From Corbicula japonica (Eukaryota > Mollusca > Bivalvia > Venerida > Cyrenidae): DNA of 64,000 nucleotides. Below are positions 21,735 to 33,909 of this stretch, piece after piece. The stretch is taken from contig JAZAYU010000202.1 in assembly GCA_038501625.1 (NCBI GenBank), positions 682,001 through 746,000 of the forward strand, in the 5' to 3' direction. How positions within the stretch are numbered: position 1 is the first letter of the stretch; each line of letters opens with the position of its first letter. The notes below the pieces were generated by a model. The model did no database searches. It saw only the letters and a program-made list of their open reading frames with translations, and had not been told where the DNA came from. The position numbers and the translations under genes were made by a program.

Positions 21735-22172
21735 GTAAGTAACAGCATTCTCATTGTTTTAGCATGTCCTCTATTTACCTCTGTTCTTGCCCATACCTTT
21801 GAGCCTTTGTCCAAAGTAAATTAAAATGGAGAATAGAAAACAGTCATCAGACTAAGACAATGTTCTTGGTTGAAATGGAGATGTCTCCAAACTGGCTAAT
21901 CACAAGCAAGGGTTTTAAAAATAGGTCTCTTCTGGTCGCATTTATCATAATGGGCCTCGAACAGTGTGTGTATAAAACTGTGTGTTTTTTCATAAAACTA
22001 TTTGTGCATATTCTAATTTGTGATCTTTTATTTTTGGGCTATTAAGATAATATACAGTTCTGTACTTAATGAGTTTTAAGTTCGTGCAAAAAACTTCTTA
22101 CAAATTTCACAAAATGAACAATAGTGAATTAACAGTTTGTGATATCAATCTTTAAAATAAACTTTTCTAAAT
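21735..22172. other. Intron 2, 5' part
   Basis: Non-coding; no feature other than the tandem repeat that follows. Confidence 0.5.
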
Positions 22173-22452
22173 GCCATTAATTGGCTGGCCATTAATGTCA
22201 TTCATATTCAGTGTTTTTTGTCATTAATTGGCCGGCCACTAATTTCATTCATATTCAGAGTCTTGTGTCATTAATTGGCTGGCCACTAATTTCATTCATA
22301 TTCAGAGTCTTGTGTCATTAATTGGCTGGCCACTAATTTCATTCATATTCAGAGTCTTGTTTATGAATTGGCTGGCCACGAATTTCATTCATATTCAGTG
22401 TTTTATGTCATTAATTGGCTGGCCATTAATTTCATTCATTTTCAGAGTTTTG
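22173..22452. repeat. 47-bp tandem repeat, six copies
   Basis: Each unit contains TCATTAATTGGCTGGCCA, then ATTTCATTCATATTCAGAG and a TCTTGTG spacer. Six units, nearly identical in the middle of the array. It ends 83 bp before exon c, inside intron 2. The GGCTGGCCA core and ATTAAT are short palindromes. Confidence 0.93.
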
Positions 22453-22535
22453 CATGACTTCTAAGACTAAATATCATATAAAGACTGATCTGGGTCTACA
22501 CTGGTTACAGTTAAGCATAGTTTTCTTTCCTACAG

Positions 22536-22757
22536 TGGAATGTGCACCACATCCAGAAACATGCTTGTATGGTGGTAAGTGTGTGGACGATGTAGGAGGT
22601 TATCATTGTGAATGTCAGAACGGATTTGGTGGCTCCAGATGTGAACAGCCTCCGAACTACTGTGCTTCAGAGAACTGTGGAAGTGGCAATATATGCTACA
22701 ACAGTATTGATAGGATGGAAGGAGTCTGTGAATGTGATACACATCTGTTTGCACCAA
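22536..22757 (+). CDS. EGF/PAN-domain protein, exon c (two EGF-like repeats)
   Basis: Acceptor TTTCTTTCCTACAG, donor CCAA|GTAAGT; enters and leaves in phase 1. It encodes one full EGF repeat (VECAPHPETCLYGGKC, YHCEC, NGFGGSRC) and most of a shorter one (NYCASENCGSGNIC, GVCEC, DTHLFAP). The short domain shows only five Cys before the splice. The next exon supplies RFRC, whose Cys could be its sixth or could instead be the first Cys of the PAN domain. The first domain has the GGxxC and YxCxC features of adhesive EGF arrays. The next supported exon is 31 kb away. The 106-residue open frame around it begins in the intron and should not be read as a protein start. Confidence 0.92.
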
Positions 22758-22785
22758 GTAAGTATATTCAATGATACGTTTCAAT

Positions 22786-22997
22786 CCTTTCCTCCATGTA
22801 TACACATTTTTACAAATGTGTGACCAGTGTAGATCCAGATCAGGATCGGCACTAGTCGCATTTTGGTCAGAAAAAAACCTAATGAATAAAAAAGCGAACA
22901 GTTTAAATCATGATCAGACGACATGGATGTGCAGGCTAATCTGGATCTAAACCTTTTGCACACGCAATAAAAGTGTATCTATGGAGGAAAGGGTAAT
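22786..22997. mobile_element. MITE family B, copy 1
   Basis: Inverted ends CCTTTCCTCCATGTATACAC and GTGTATCTATGGAGGAAAGG. Inside are GTGTAGATCCAGATCAGGATC, the TTTGGTCAG / GAACAGTTTAAATCATGATC block and GCTAATCTGGATCTAAACC. Related copies are at 29148, 43199 and 48955. It lies just after the exon c donor. Confidence 0.75.
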
Positions 22998-23218
22998 GCA
23001 AAATCAGGAAGAAAAACAAAGATAAATTTGAGTACCGGTACAAAGTCTTTGATTGAATAAGGTTTAAAATGTTTTACAACTCTTTTTTTTTAATTAGTCA
23101 TTTCTGGGTTGGTAGTAATCCATTTGTCTGTCTGCAGGAAAATTACTGTTTTTACATATTTATGTAAATATTATCTTTATCATTTGATCATTTTAAGTGT
23201 AAACAGTGAAACAACAGA

Positions 23219-23740
23219 GTCCGGTGAATGTTTGCGAATCCGGTGAATTCGCAAACTCAGCTACCCTTTTAAAAGGTCCTACACTAAATGTTTTTTCTTT
23301 AATATATAGTTGGGGGTCTAATAATAAAACGTACTATGTTTTGAACCAATATCCCTAAAAATGAGTGAGCTATCGAGTCTCAAAAACAAAAATCGCCATG
23401 GCGATTTTTCGTCGCCATGAAATCGCAATGGCTATTTTTAGCCATAAATTTGAAATGGCGTTATTTCTCCATGGCGATTTCGTCGAAAAAATGAAATATT
23501 AAGAATTCGATCTTTTTCAGAATGTGGGGGTCATATATGTTAAAAACATTGAAGAGCGTCCACCTCCGAAAAAGTTTATTTTTTTCGCCATGTTAAATAT
23601 GGCTGAATATCGCCATTGGGAAAAATGGCCATATTTATTATGGCGGAAAATCGCAATAAATTATATGGCGGAATTTCGCAATAAAATTAATGCCCGCGCG
23701 GAAAATGTATGCCTTATGCGCGAAATTTGATTCTCGCGAA
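23219..23740 (+). repeat. CGCCATGGCG-rich dispersed repeat, + copy
   Basis: Starts around GAATCCGGTGAATTCGCAAA, then GGTCCTACACTAAATG, TTGGGGGTCTAATAATAAAA and GAGTGAGCTATCGAGTCTCA, followed by several AATCGCCATGGCGATTTTT-type palindromes and TTATGGC/GCCATA blocks. An inverted copy with the same order of landmarks lies at 51990-52560, in the same intron. Confidence 0.85.
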
Positions 23741-24837
23741 TTAAAATTAAACCTTAGTTGAATAACACAAAATCACGCTGTATCCCCTCGCGGTCCATTC
23801 GAATAAAGTCCGTTTTAATATATGCTTTTTTTCTCTTTGTCTGAGAGCGTCTCTTAACCGTCAGAAATTGGCCTGTTTGTGGTTTGTTTGCATGAATAAC
23901 ATGTCAGGAAAATGAATGAAAGCGATTTCATGCCTATATCTCGTTTGGTAGAGGCGTACTAGTTCCGGAACAGCGAATGTATATTTTTGGCACCGTATTT
24001 GCGATCATACCGCGTTTAAAATGGTGTCGGCTAGAGATAATTAATTTTCTTACTAGTAAGTTATCCCCAAATATCCTGTGTGTTTTTGAATCTAGATAAA
24101 ACGGAGATCTTCACAGCAATATATGGTTGTCTAGAAATGAAGATGGTAGAAATCATGTTAAATGTACATTGAGAAATCATGTTAAATGTACATTGAACAT
24201 TGGGAATTTAACATTGAGATCTATGGAAATCGGATTTACTTTGGTTCAACCGAACCCACAGTATGTGCTATTGCAATTCGACATGCGCTGTCCGTACTCA
24301 CAAATATCCTGTTAGCGTCCACTGTATTACGGGAACTAAACATGAGAGTGTGCTGTATATAATGGATCACTGTCACTTGGAAAGCGAAACAAAACGAAAA
24401 CTTGTTCACCAGCTCGGGAACGAGTTCGTCCTTTCTCTCAGCTGGTAATTTTTGAAAGTAAGAAAGTGACTACACAATATAGCATTTAAAAACACACACA
24501 AAAGGAACATATTTCAACGGACATGACAAATAATAAAAAACAGCCCCGGCCTTAGGTCTTGGACCTACCATAGAAGAGTCCCTGCAGAACACGACCGCTT
24601 GAAACCCGCTTGCTGAATGAGTTTAATAATGTATATTTACATTCCTATTGATTTCTTCGTTTAAAAAAATTCGGTTCATTTTGCATGAACCGCATGACCC
24701 GTAATGACGTCAGTAACGTCATGGCTGTTACTATTGAAAACTCCCACGTATTACTCCCCCTTTTCACTTAATACTAATTTTTGAAAGCGTTCGACTTAAG
24801 TTTATTTAAAGAAAAAAATGAATAAAATGTAAATATA
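23741..24837. other. Intronic sequence, no gene seen
   Basis: Contains a 21-bp tandem duplication around AAATCATGTTAAATGTACAT (24152-24195). No exon is supported. Confidence 0.45.
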
Positions 24838-24991
24838 AGTAATGATTCTCATTTTGGTGCGGTTCATGCAGATTGGACGTGCACGCGAAAGCAGGCAAAT
24901 TTACCATAAAGCGCTAGCGCGCTTTATGGATTTGCCAGCTCTCGCGTGCACGTCCAATCTGCATGAACCGCACCAAAATAAGAATCATTCC
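24838..24991. mobile_element. Foldback element, ~150 bp
   Basis: A long near-perfect palindrome. Left arm AATGATTCTCATTTTGGTGC and GGTTCATGCAGATTGGACGT are mirrored on the right; the centre is CATAAAGCGCTAGCGCGCTTTATG. No coding capacity; typical of a hairpin-forming MITE. Confidence 0.88.
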
Positions 24992-26844
24992 TTAAATTTA
25001 ACCCATGTCACATCTTTTATAAAACAAACTACTCATAATTTGATAAGGATCACTTCAAAGATTGTGTTTATTCCTTAATAGAAGATTGAAACGATAACAT
25101 AATGCTGTGATTCTGATTTATTTCTCCTGATTGGCAATGTTTTATACTGAAATACATATGGGACCATAACCCTGGTTTTAACAGCCATGGCCAGAAGCAA
25201 ATCCCAAGGTGCACAACTACACATGATTGTAAACATACCTGTAAAGTTTCATGATAATCATTGTGGTTCTCATACTTTATGGGATACGCGTGGCACACAA
25301 TTACAAAGTAAATGTATTATATTGAATACATAAGGGGCCATAACTCTGAATTTAATAGGCATGGCCAGAAGCAAAACAACAGGTGCACTGATTTGATCAG
25401 GGGCTACACTGTTCCCTTAACATTTATTACATTAAGGTAGTTCGCGCCCATGGCCGAAAAACGACGTCAAAAACTGAAAATAAAAATAAAAGCTTGATAC
25501 CTTGCATAATATCGTAGAAATCATTTTCCCGTTGCCTGGTTATTAAAGTTTGGGAATTACGTCACGCGCTTTCGAATTAAACGCGCCACCTGACGGAAGC
25601 AGTGTTTAAACGCTAGTTTTTTACTGTAACTTGAAAAAGTTTGCAAGCAATAGCGGTAAATCTTTCTTTTTAGTGTTTCCGATAGAGAAACTATTTTCCT
25701 ACATTTTTGTTATAAAATTCATATCAGTAATATTTCAAGGACATTTAAAACGACGTCAAACATGGAAAGTCGGCATTTTATGCTAAAAGATTGGAGCACG
25801 ATCAAAAGGTAAACCGATTTTTCTCGAAAACGGTTATTTTCTTTTGATAAAATTTCCGATGGGATTGATATGGATCGAAACCAAGTTTTCATGAACCGTT
25901 ACATGTTAAGTTCTTTAACTGTATGAATAACAAGAAAAGAGTAACATACAAATTTATTGCGGCATTTCCTTATTCAGTTGTGCATACGACTTTGTTTTAT
26001 TTGGTACAAAAATCACCCACAAAGCTAACAGTACCGCATTTTCAATGTGTGCGAATAGACTTGAATGTGGAATAAGATATTTCTTTAAATAGGGATCTCC
26101 AGCCTGAAGTCTTCCCATTTAGGAAAGTTTTGATTACACTTTCAATCAAGCATATGCTTTGCTCTCAGAAATGAACAACAATTGTATATGTATATAATAC
26201 GTTTATAAATGTTCGGTGCGCTATTGATTTTAGCTCGAGAATATATCAAATTGAATGTTTTTACTTCATCATTGTTTCTTATTCTCTGCGATGGCGGTCC
26301 TGTCTGAATTGCGCTTCGTTTCTTCAAGGCTAGAAATGCAATTTATTTTATTTATTTAAGCAAAATAGGAAGGAGATAAAAGAGTAAACAATGCGAAAAA
26401 CTGACTGTATTTCCCGTTTTATTTTAATTTGTAAAACGTAGTCCTGGTATATTTTAATAGACGCATACAGATTGTACAATAAGTTACTTTTCTTGCCTTC
26501 GGTATATATTACATTAACCTTGTCTTAGTGATATAAACGATCTATTACAATTATTATAGAGTTTATACAGGTGGCAATAAATCGATAAGTAAAATATTAT
26601 TAATCTATTATAATTATTTAACGTTTAGACTACTATAAAAATTCTTTCACATTCTTCACTATACAAGAAAATTCATATCTACAAGTAATCTACAAATCAA
26701 ATGATATGTTATAACGAAATGTCCGAAATAAGTTTTATTTTCGTTTGCATTTTGTTTTATTTATGTTTAAAACATATGCCTGATTGGAAAATATTAACAA
26801 AACTCTATAATATTATTGAAAGTGACATTTTGTTTGAAATAAAG
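24992..26844. other. Intronic sequence, no gene seen
   Basis: A duplicated phrase GGGGCCATAACTCTG-type / CATGGCCAGAAGCAAA occurs at about 25165-25205 and 25333-25373, a diverged ~170-bp monomer pair. No exon is supported. Confidence 0.45.
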
Positions 26845-28018
26845 TACCGTATAGCGAAAGTAAGATGCGAGAATACGATATTAATATCGCGCCCTCGCAT
26901 AGTACCTTTGCGACCTCGCATCATTGTTTCGCGTTCTCGCGTCGTGTTTTCGCGTTTTCGTGGTCTCGCCCTAAGGGCAGCGAGACCACGAAAACGCGAA
27001 AACACGATGCGAGATCGCGAAAGTAGGATGCGACGGTGCGACAATAAAATCGCGCCATCGCATCGTTGTTTTGCGATCTAGCATCGTTGTGTTTCGCGAC
27101 CTCGCATCGTGTTTTCGCGTTTTCGTGATCTCGCCTTCTAATCAGAGTACACAAAATAAAATATTTTTCCAGCTTGTTAAAAAAAATGGGGGGGGGGGGG
27201 GGGGGTGGATTTAGACCAGGTATGAACATAAGCTGATTGGTCATATAGCTAAAGAAAAAAATTATTCCTTTTTTAATACATGAGTTGTGTATTTCTGCTA
27301 CTGCTACTGAACCAGTAAACCGTTATCTAAAACATAAAAAAGAAAAATACTTTTAAAACAATCAATAAAAATAATATAGGTTACAGTGGTGGACTGAATA
27401 CTGAATGTTAATATAAATACCATGAGGGCGAGACTACGAAAACGCGAAAGTACGATGCGAGAACGCGAAACAACGATGTGAGATCGCAAAAGTACGATGC
27501 GATGGCGCGATATTAATATCGCGTTCTCGCATCGTACTATTGCGACCACGCATCGTGTTTTCGCGTTCTCGCATCGTACTTTCGCTATCTCGCATCCTGT
27601 TCTCGCGTTTTCGTGGTCTCGATGTCCTGAGAACGAGACTACGAAAACGCGAAAACACGATGCGAGAAAGCGAATCAACGATGCGAGCTTGCGAAAGTAC
27701 GATGTGAGAACATCGTACTTTCGCGACCTCGTATCGTACTTTCGCATTCTCGCATCGTGATTTCATGTTTTCGTGGCATCGCTGTACTGAGGGCGAGACC
27801 ACAAAAACGCGAAATCACGCTGCGAGAACGCGAAACAACAATGCGTGGACGCGAAAGTACGATGCGATGGCGCGATATTAATATCGCGTTCTCGCATCGT
27901 ACTTTCGCGACCTCGCATCGTGTTTTCGCAACCTCGCATCGTTGTTTCGCAATCTCGCATCGTTGTTTCGCTATCTCGCATCGTGTTTTCACGTTTTCGT
28001 GTTCTCGCCCATTAGGTC
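26845..28018. repeat. Five consecutive palindromes built of a CpG-rich 21-bp monomer
   Basis: The monomer is CGC-N-A-Y-CTCGCATCGT plus two variable bases and TTT (21 bp, 4-5 CpG). Monomers run in one direction, meet a centre and continue inverted. Units lie at about 26845-26972 (centre GATATTAATATC at 26877-26888), 26974-27138, 27424-27634 (centre 27507-27522), 27635-27786 and 27787-28018 (centre 27872-27887). Most end in CGTTTTCGTGGTCTCGCCC, facing outwards on both sides. Because 21 is divisible by three and the sequence lacks stops, it creates long open frames in several frames on both strands, encoding 7-residue SHRxFAx- or RCExAK-type repeats. These are not genes. Confidence 0.93.
27141..27420. 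repeat. Spacer with 18-G tract between palindrome blocks
   Basis: G18 at 27188-27205; otherwise AT-rich. It separates the second and third palindromic units. Confidence 0.85.
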
Positions 28019-28035
28019 GACAGGGTGAAACAACG

Positions 28036-29147
28036 ATGGCCTCAACGGAACACCTTACTATACAGATTTATTATTAACTTTGATTAACAGAAAGATACAA
28101 TCGAAATATAATTATTATTATTCACCGACAACCACATTTCTGAGTTGTCTGCATTTCTTTACTTTTTACACGAATCGCGCGGTCCATCACGCGGAATACT
28201 GTCGGTATTATGTCATATTAAACACATGCATTTTCTAACTACTCGTACACTCGAGTCTGCTACTTAACACTTAAAATGACTTTCAATCATCTGTATCTTT
28301 ACTTAATGTCGCTCGAAATACCTGTTTAATAATTTCCACACCTTCCGGTCTAATAAAATAATTTTAGGTGATTAAATCACTATATTCAGTCATTTTGACT
28401 TAACATTCTTATCGCAAATCAATTAGAAGCGTTATGATTGATCGAACGAACGATTTGTGTGCAAAGTATTTCCCGGACTAAGTCAATAGCTCTACCAATC
28501 AGAACGCTCCGAACAAAAGCGTCGGGGATTTCCGGAAGTCGCACAGGGGAGAAGAATCTATGAAAAAATAACCTGCATTTCGGAGGCCGTTTTCTGTTGA
28601 ATATTACGCGTATTTCGAGCTTTTGGTGAGACTTTTTAACATTTACTGTTCGATCAGATCCTGTTGCGTTGAACCAAACAGCTGTCAGGCTGGAACCCGC
28701 CGTATTTTAGGAAAAACAGCCTCTCGAACGGGGGTAGGGTCTGGAGCCGTTCCTGACCATTATTCAATTATATACATAGAAATATATATTTTTAGAATAC
28801 GAGTTCGACGGTGTATTTTCGCATATTATGATAGAATGGAATAATATTAGTGACATGACACCATTTTTACAAAAAAGGGCGTATTATTAAGGCTTGGCAG
28901 GGGGTGGGGCGGCTGGTCAAGCGCCAGTGACGCGAGTTTTGTGAAATGTCACGAGCCTGTTTCGTGAAATAAATTAAAAATACTACTATGCTTAAGGTAT
29001 GTTCAAGTCGGATTTCTAAAAGTCGTTTATTTCGAAAACTCCACACTTTCTTATTACCATTCGTTGAATAAAAAGTGTCATAAGTCTATGAGATGTTTTT
29101 CTACATTGACATTGAAAAATGGTATTTAATCACATCTGTATCACCTG
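28036..29147. other. Intronic sequence, no gene seen
   Basis: A moderately GC-rich patch at 28440-28750 (GCGTCGGGGATTTCCGG and neighbours) could be regulatory or an old repeat. No exon signals are convincing. Confidence 0.4.
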
Positions 29148-29290
29148 AACAGGGTCTACATTGTTCACTTCTCGGTCAGAAATAACTTAATGTATCGGAA
29201 AGCAAACGATGAAGATCCTGATCAGACGACACGGATGTGCCGTCTGGTCTGGATGTGCACGGTCTGCTAATGGATAACAGCCGTATCCCA
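29148..29290. mobile_element. MITE family B, partial copy
   Basis: Shares GGGTCTACATTGTTCACTT, GATCCTGATCAGACGACAC and GGATGTGCCGTCTGGTCTGG with the copies at 22786 and 43199. The CCTTTCCTCC ends are not recognisable. Confidence 0.6.
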
Positions 29291-32200
29291 TGAAATAAAG
29301 GCTTATTTGAAATTTATGGTGCGCTGAGAACAGTAGCAATTTTACAAAAACAAGATTATCAGTCAAAATAATGAAACGCCAGTATATTTCTTTTATATTT
29401 TATTTAACTGTTATTGTGCAAGTATTTTTTTATTTATAATAATTTCCATGTTAATCATGTTTTTATTCAGGCGTTAAGATCAATAAAATTATTGTTACAT
29501 ATTGTCGTTATCTAACATTAACAGATTAAACATAATAATTTACATTTCAAAGCGTTATAATAGACAAAACAAATAATTTCAGATAGTGTAGATATGAGAG
29601 AGATTACAAATAGTCATAAAAATAGAAAGAAAACGAAAAGAAATCTACAGATTAAGCAGAGTGATTGAGTTTTACAAGGTAGGAGAGATATGGAGTTAAG
29701 AACACGTGCCATTAATGATATATTCTCAATTCGGTTTGACTCCGATCATTAAATTTCAGATGTGAAATGTAATACCATTTAAAGGCAGAATTGATAATGT
29801 TCTACTGTAGCCAAATGATGTGTTATAATGATTATCTGTGTGTGTTATTAAACTACTATTATACTTCTTTTGTAAAGTGGGAGCTTCACTTTAGCGGATC
29901 GGAAATTTAAATATTCGTTGAGTTTCATATTTTTAAAGTTTATTGTCAATATCAGTTTGATATTTAGTTTAATAATTGATAATCTTTAATTCTTCGTAAG
30001 CGGTTGACACTGTTATTACCAATTATAACCCTGAAAGTTGTCATGGTAATATTGCCCGAGGCAGATACATTATCGGAATTTTAGGGATTTTACATACATA
30101 CGTATATTCAATAGTGACCGCATATTAAGAAACAACTTAATACGAGCGAAGGATTACCATTCATTATCAAAGATTCATTTTACAACAGGGATGAAAATTA
30201 TCAATTCATTTAGTGCATGATGAAATGTCACCTTTTCATTTCACTTAACCGCGAATTCAAGTAAATGCATGAGGCCAAAACAAGTCGATAATCGATAATA
30301 ATGGCAACGCAACTTATTTAAACACGAAGTATATAATTCAGATATATTTCGTGATAAAAGAAGTTCCGTTTCTAATTTCTTGAAATTAAAGTATATATTG
30401 GCTCAATTTTTGTTTTTACAAAATTCAAAATAGCATAACTTTAACCTCAAAACAGGATATCGCCGTATAACTTTTTTTCTATGTGAAGGTAACATCAATA
30501 AAAAGTATCTCCGTGAATATGTAGGATGCTGAGGTAGTTAACTTTTAATCTCAGAATAACAAAACAGAATATCGCAGTTTACTTTGAAATTTGTACTTTT
30601 CTTTAATGCGCGTGTTGTCAACATCGTCACAATACTTATGTCATTGTAATCATAATGATCAACTTTGGCTTGGTTATTAAATTGCATCTCAATATAGGCA
30701 TGATAGATAGATATATATCTTTATTTCCTCTACGTGGGAGAGCATAACATATTTACAATATAATCATACAATTACAATCACAAAAAGAGAAAGAAACACA
30801 ACAATTCTGTCATAACGGCTAAATTAACACTGTGATGAGTTTACCACATATGTAGACGTTACTAGATGCTTACTGTGATGTGACTTTTAGGACCTTCCAA
30901 AAAACCTTAACAGAATAGACAAATGGAAATTCGCGAGCATAGACTGGTTTTCTTTCTCAGTTGTATACCCACTGGGTCTTCTTATTAATATTTATTTTCA
31001 GATATCGTAGAGATAGGATCTCTCCGGAAACGATTTAGTTATAGGAATGAACAGCCATATTTAAATGAATAATCTTTGTAGTAATTTATTTCATCATGTC
31101 CCATGTTTGTTATACTCATAATAATAGATAGTCAATAATGAAATTAAATATCAAACTGATTTTGACAATAAACGGAATTATGCAACACAATAAATATTTG
31201 AATTTAGACGTAGGTAGTTTTTTTAATTAAACAAAAGAACATCTATTCAACATTTCAGACAGCTACCTCATTTCAGCATGGTAGCAAATTAACTTACTGG
31301 GAATTCAATGACGCGTTAGTAGAGATCTGTAGAAGTAAATTTCCCAACAATTTGAAAAATACTGCAGTTCTATTGAACAGAATAATTTTTCAACCTTTAA
31401 ATAAGCGTTCCAATGACTGATAAGTTGTCTGAATAAAAAAGATTTTGTTCTTCATTGCGCAATTGTAATATAGAACAGCTCGCATGTTCGTTACACAAAT
31501 GAACAAGTAAACGTATATATCCTTATATATTTCTTTAAAACCGTTTTAAAATGTAACTTATTTACTAAGTTACTCTTACGTTTATAAGTTAACCTGTGTT
31601 GTATTAAATCATAACCAATAAGATAATTGACACTTATAAGCTCCATTTGTGCAAATAATCTCTGAATTGTTTGAGACCGCCATTGTTTAAGTTTTATTAG
31701 CATAAGTAAAATGTAAGGTATATTGTAGCTCTGAATACAGTTTTAATGTTGTGATATAATCTTCACGAAAACATTCGTTAACGGGTGATCTAATCTGCAT
31801 ACTAAACTAAACGTGTTTAGTTAAAAAAAATAAAAACGCATCATTTTTAAAAGCGTTATTTTTCTTAATAAGGACATTTTAATTTAAAGAAAGGTAAAAG
31901 GCCACTGGTCCAGTGATCGCTTATCAAGCGATAAGTGAAACTCCCCCTCTAATATCGAGTGCGCATGCGTGAAAGACACCTTTCAAGTTCAACGACAATA
32001 CGCGCTTAATAAATAAAATGTTGCTGAAAATCTCAGGATTAAAAGGAAGAATTATATACTTAGCGAACATGTGAAAGAAACGGTGATGTGTCACGGGATT
32101 GCCTCAGGGTGTTAAAACCAATTTGAACTAGGATTTTATCACAATCAAATGTATCGAAATAATTAGCCCAAAACAATATCGTATTGTAAGACCATTATCG

Positions 32201-33909
32201 GCAAAGAAAGAAAATTTAATAATATTTTATTTTATAAAATTAATGTCATTTCCCGAGGAACATTAAGCAAATATTTATATGACATTATTTCGGATGCATC
32301 TGTCGTTTTCCGATCTGTGTACAATTACTATTTGTTGCATATAAAGATCTATATTTAATAGAAAGATATATGTCTAAGTAAAGAACTGTGATCTTATTGT
32401 GATTGCAGTATTTCAGTACTTGAATATGATGATTTAAACGTTTATTGTACACCAATGTTTTATCAAATAAATAGCTTATTATATCCTCAAACCACTTCAA
32501 TGCAGCCCAAATCATCTATTCCGCGGCCACTATGATCAAATCGCCGGTAAAGCGCTGTTGAACTTGTACCCATGCGCTATAATAATAATCCACTGTTGAA
32601 CTTAAATTTTGTTATATATTTTTCAAATTATACAATATTAAGAATTAGCATAGCGCCGATTTGGAACATTTAATTCTGCAGGTACGCAAATAAAGTTTTC
32701 CAAAATGTCATTGTCATGATTACAACCTGGCAAATTAGGATCTCAATTTCACTTTTCACTAATTTCAATCAGATATGTTTTGAGAGAGGTAAATCTTTCG
32801 CACAGATCTTTCTTGAAGCTGCCTATAGAAACTCAGGACCACCCCAATTAATAATTGATTGGTTAACGAGTATTGAGAGATTATTTGGATTTTTTATTGG
32901 TCAGTTACGCGAACTTATCTATGAATATTAATGAACTAAACATGTAAAACAGTACCTTTTTATATGATATGTTTTTGTATTTGTGTCCATTGCAGTTATG
33001 TTTCTGTTCGGTTCGATTCATTGATTTGATTCTTTCACGGCATGAAATTAGTTTGACCACCGTGTACATTTCTCCACGCGTACATTATTTAATTTAGATT
33101 CTTTTATTACTTCTTTAAAGGCAAAGGTACAGCCTTCTCAATTTATACTGTATACATTGTAATTATACACGATTTTCATGTGCAAATATACTTATAGCGG
33201 TTCATCTAGCCATCATTCACTTTTGTTGGTAAAACGGCATGACTGTATGAACGCAGCGAAAGAATATGTTCACTATCCCTTTTTATAAATTATTGACTAG
33301 ACATAACGCTCGTTTAAATGTTTCTAAATAAAATTTATGTTACAATGAAGATTTTACTGTTTTTACATTCGTTTGCAAACTCATAATTAAATTTACAGTC
33401 GGCCTCAATTGAAAAACGTAGTTAAATACAGAAACAGTTATTTAACAGTAACTGGTCTTTCTTTCCTCATGCATATTTCCCCATCTTCCATTAACCACCA
33501 ACCAAACTTGCAGATGTCTTAAAATAATAAATTTAACAAAACACAAATAAATCACAAATAAAAAGTTTTGTTTTTTATTATTTTTAATTATTTTTAATTA
33601 TTTATGCACAGGAACATAAATACAGAGTTATTTGAAAATGAATGAACAGCGCATTATACTTCCTACAAAATCGGTAATAATCTTTCGTGTAAACGATCGG
33701 TAGATTATTTGGGTACTCAAGTACCAACAACATCCCTCAAGTGGAAAATTAACGTTTAATCTAGAGTAAGTTTATAGTTTGCATAAAATTGAAAAATTAA
33801 AGAATTGATTGATTTTCTTACCATAATTACTTACCATCATTACTATTTGAAAAAAAAAAATCAAAATGAAAACAAACGTGTATAACAAAGCGCTCTTCAA
33901 TTAGACCTC
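29291..33909. other. Long AT-rich intronic stretch, no gene seen
   Basis: No exon, RNA gene or strong repeat is visible on either strand. The open frame 32716-32931 has no recognised domain. Runs of A/T (for example 33560-33605, a TTTTTAATTA repeat) are low complexity. Confidence 0.45.

Noticed and set aside
22530..22963. Minus-strand open frames opposite EGF exon c
   Set aside because: Shadows of the exon; no domain, and the plus strand has clear splice sites and Cys spacing.
26845..28018. CRISPR-like array
   Set aside because: The regular short repeats have no unique spacers; they are mirrored satellites in a eukaryotic intron.
26701..28077. Long overlapping open frames on both strands encoding SHRxFA- or RCExAK-type heptapeptide repeats
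   Set aside because: They are produced by the 21-bp palindromic monomer, which has no stop codon in several frames. Frames on opposite strands are equally open and no start or splice context supports them.
28440..28760. Possible CpG promoter in the intron
   Set aside because: GC content is raised but there is no start motif cluster or adjacent exon; evidence too weak to list as regulatory.
32716..32931. 71-codon open frame as a possible exon
   Set aside because: No domain, no matching acceptor/donor phase and no cysteine pattern; it lies in featureless AT-rich intron.
33010..33025. GGTTCGATTC as a tRNA B box
   Set aside because: No A box at the right distance upstream and no cloverleaf pairing.
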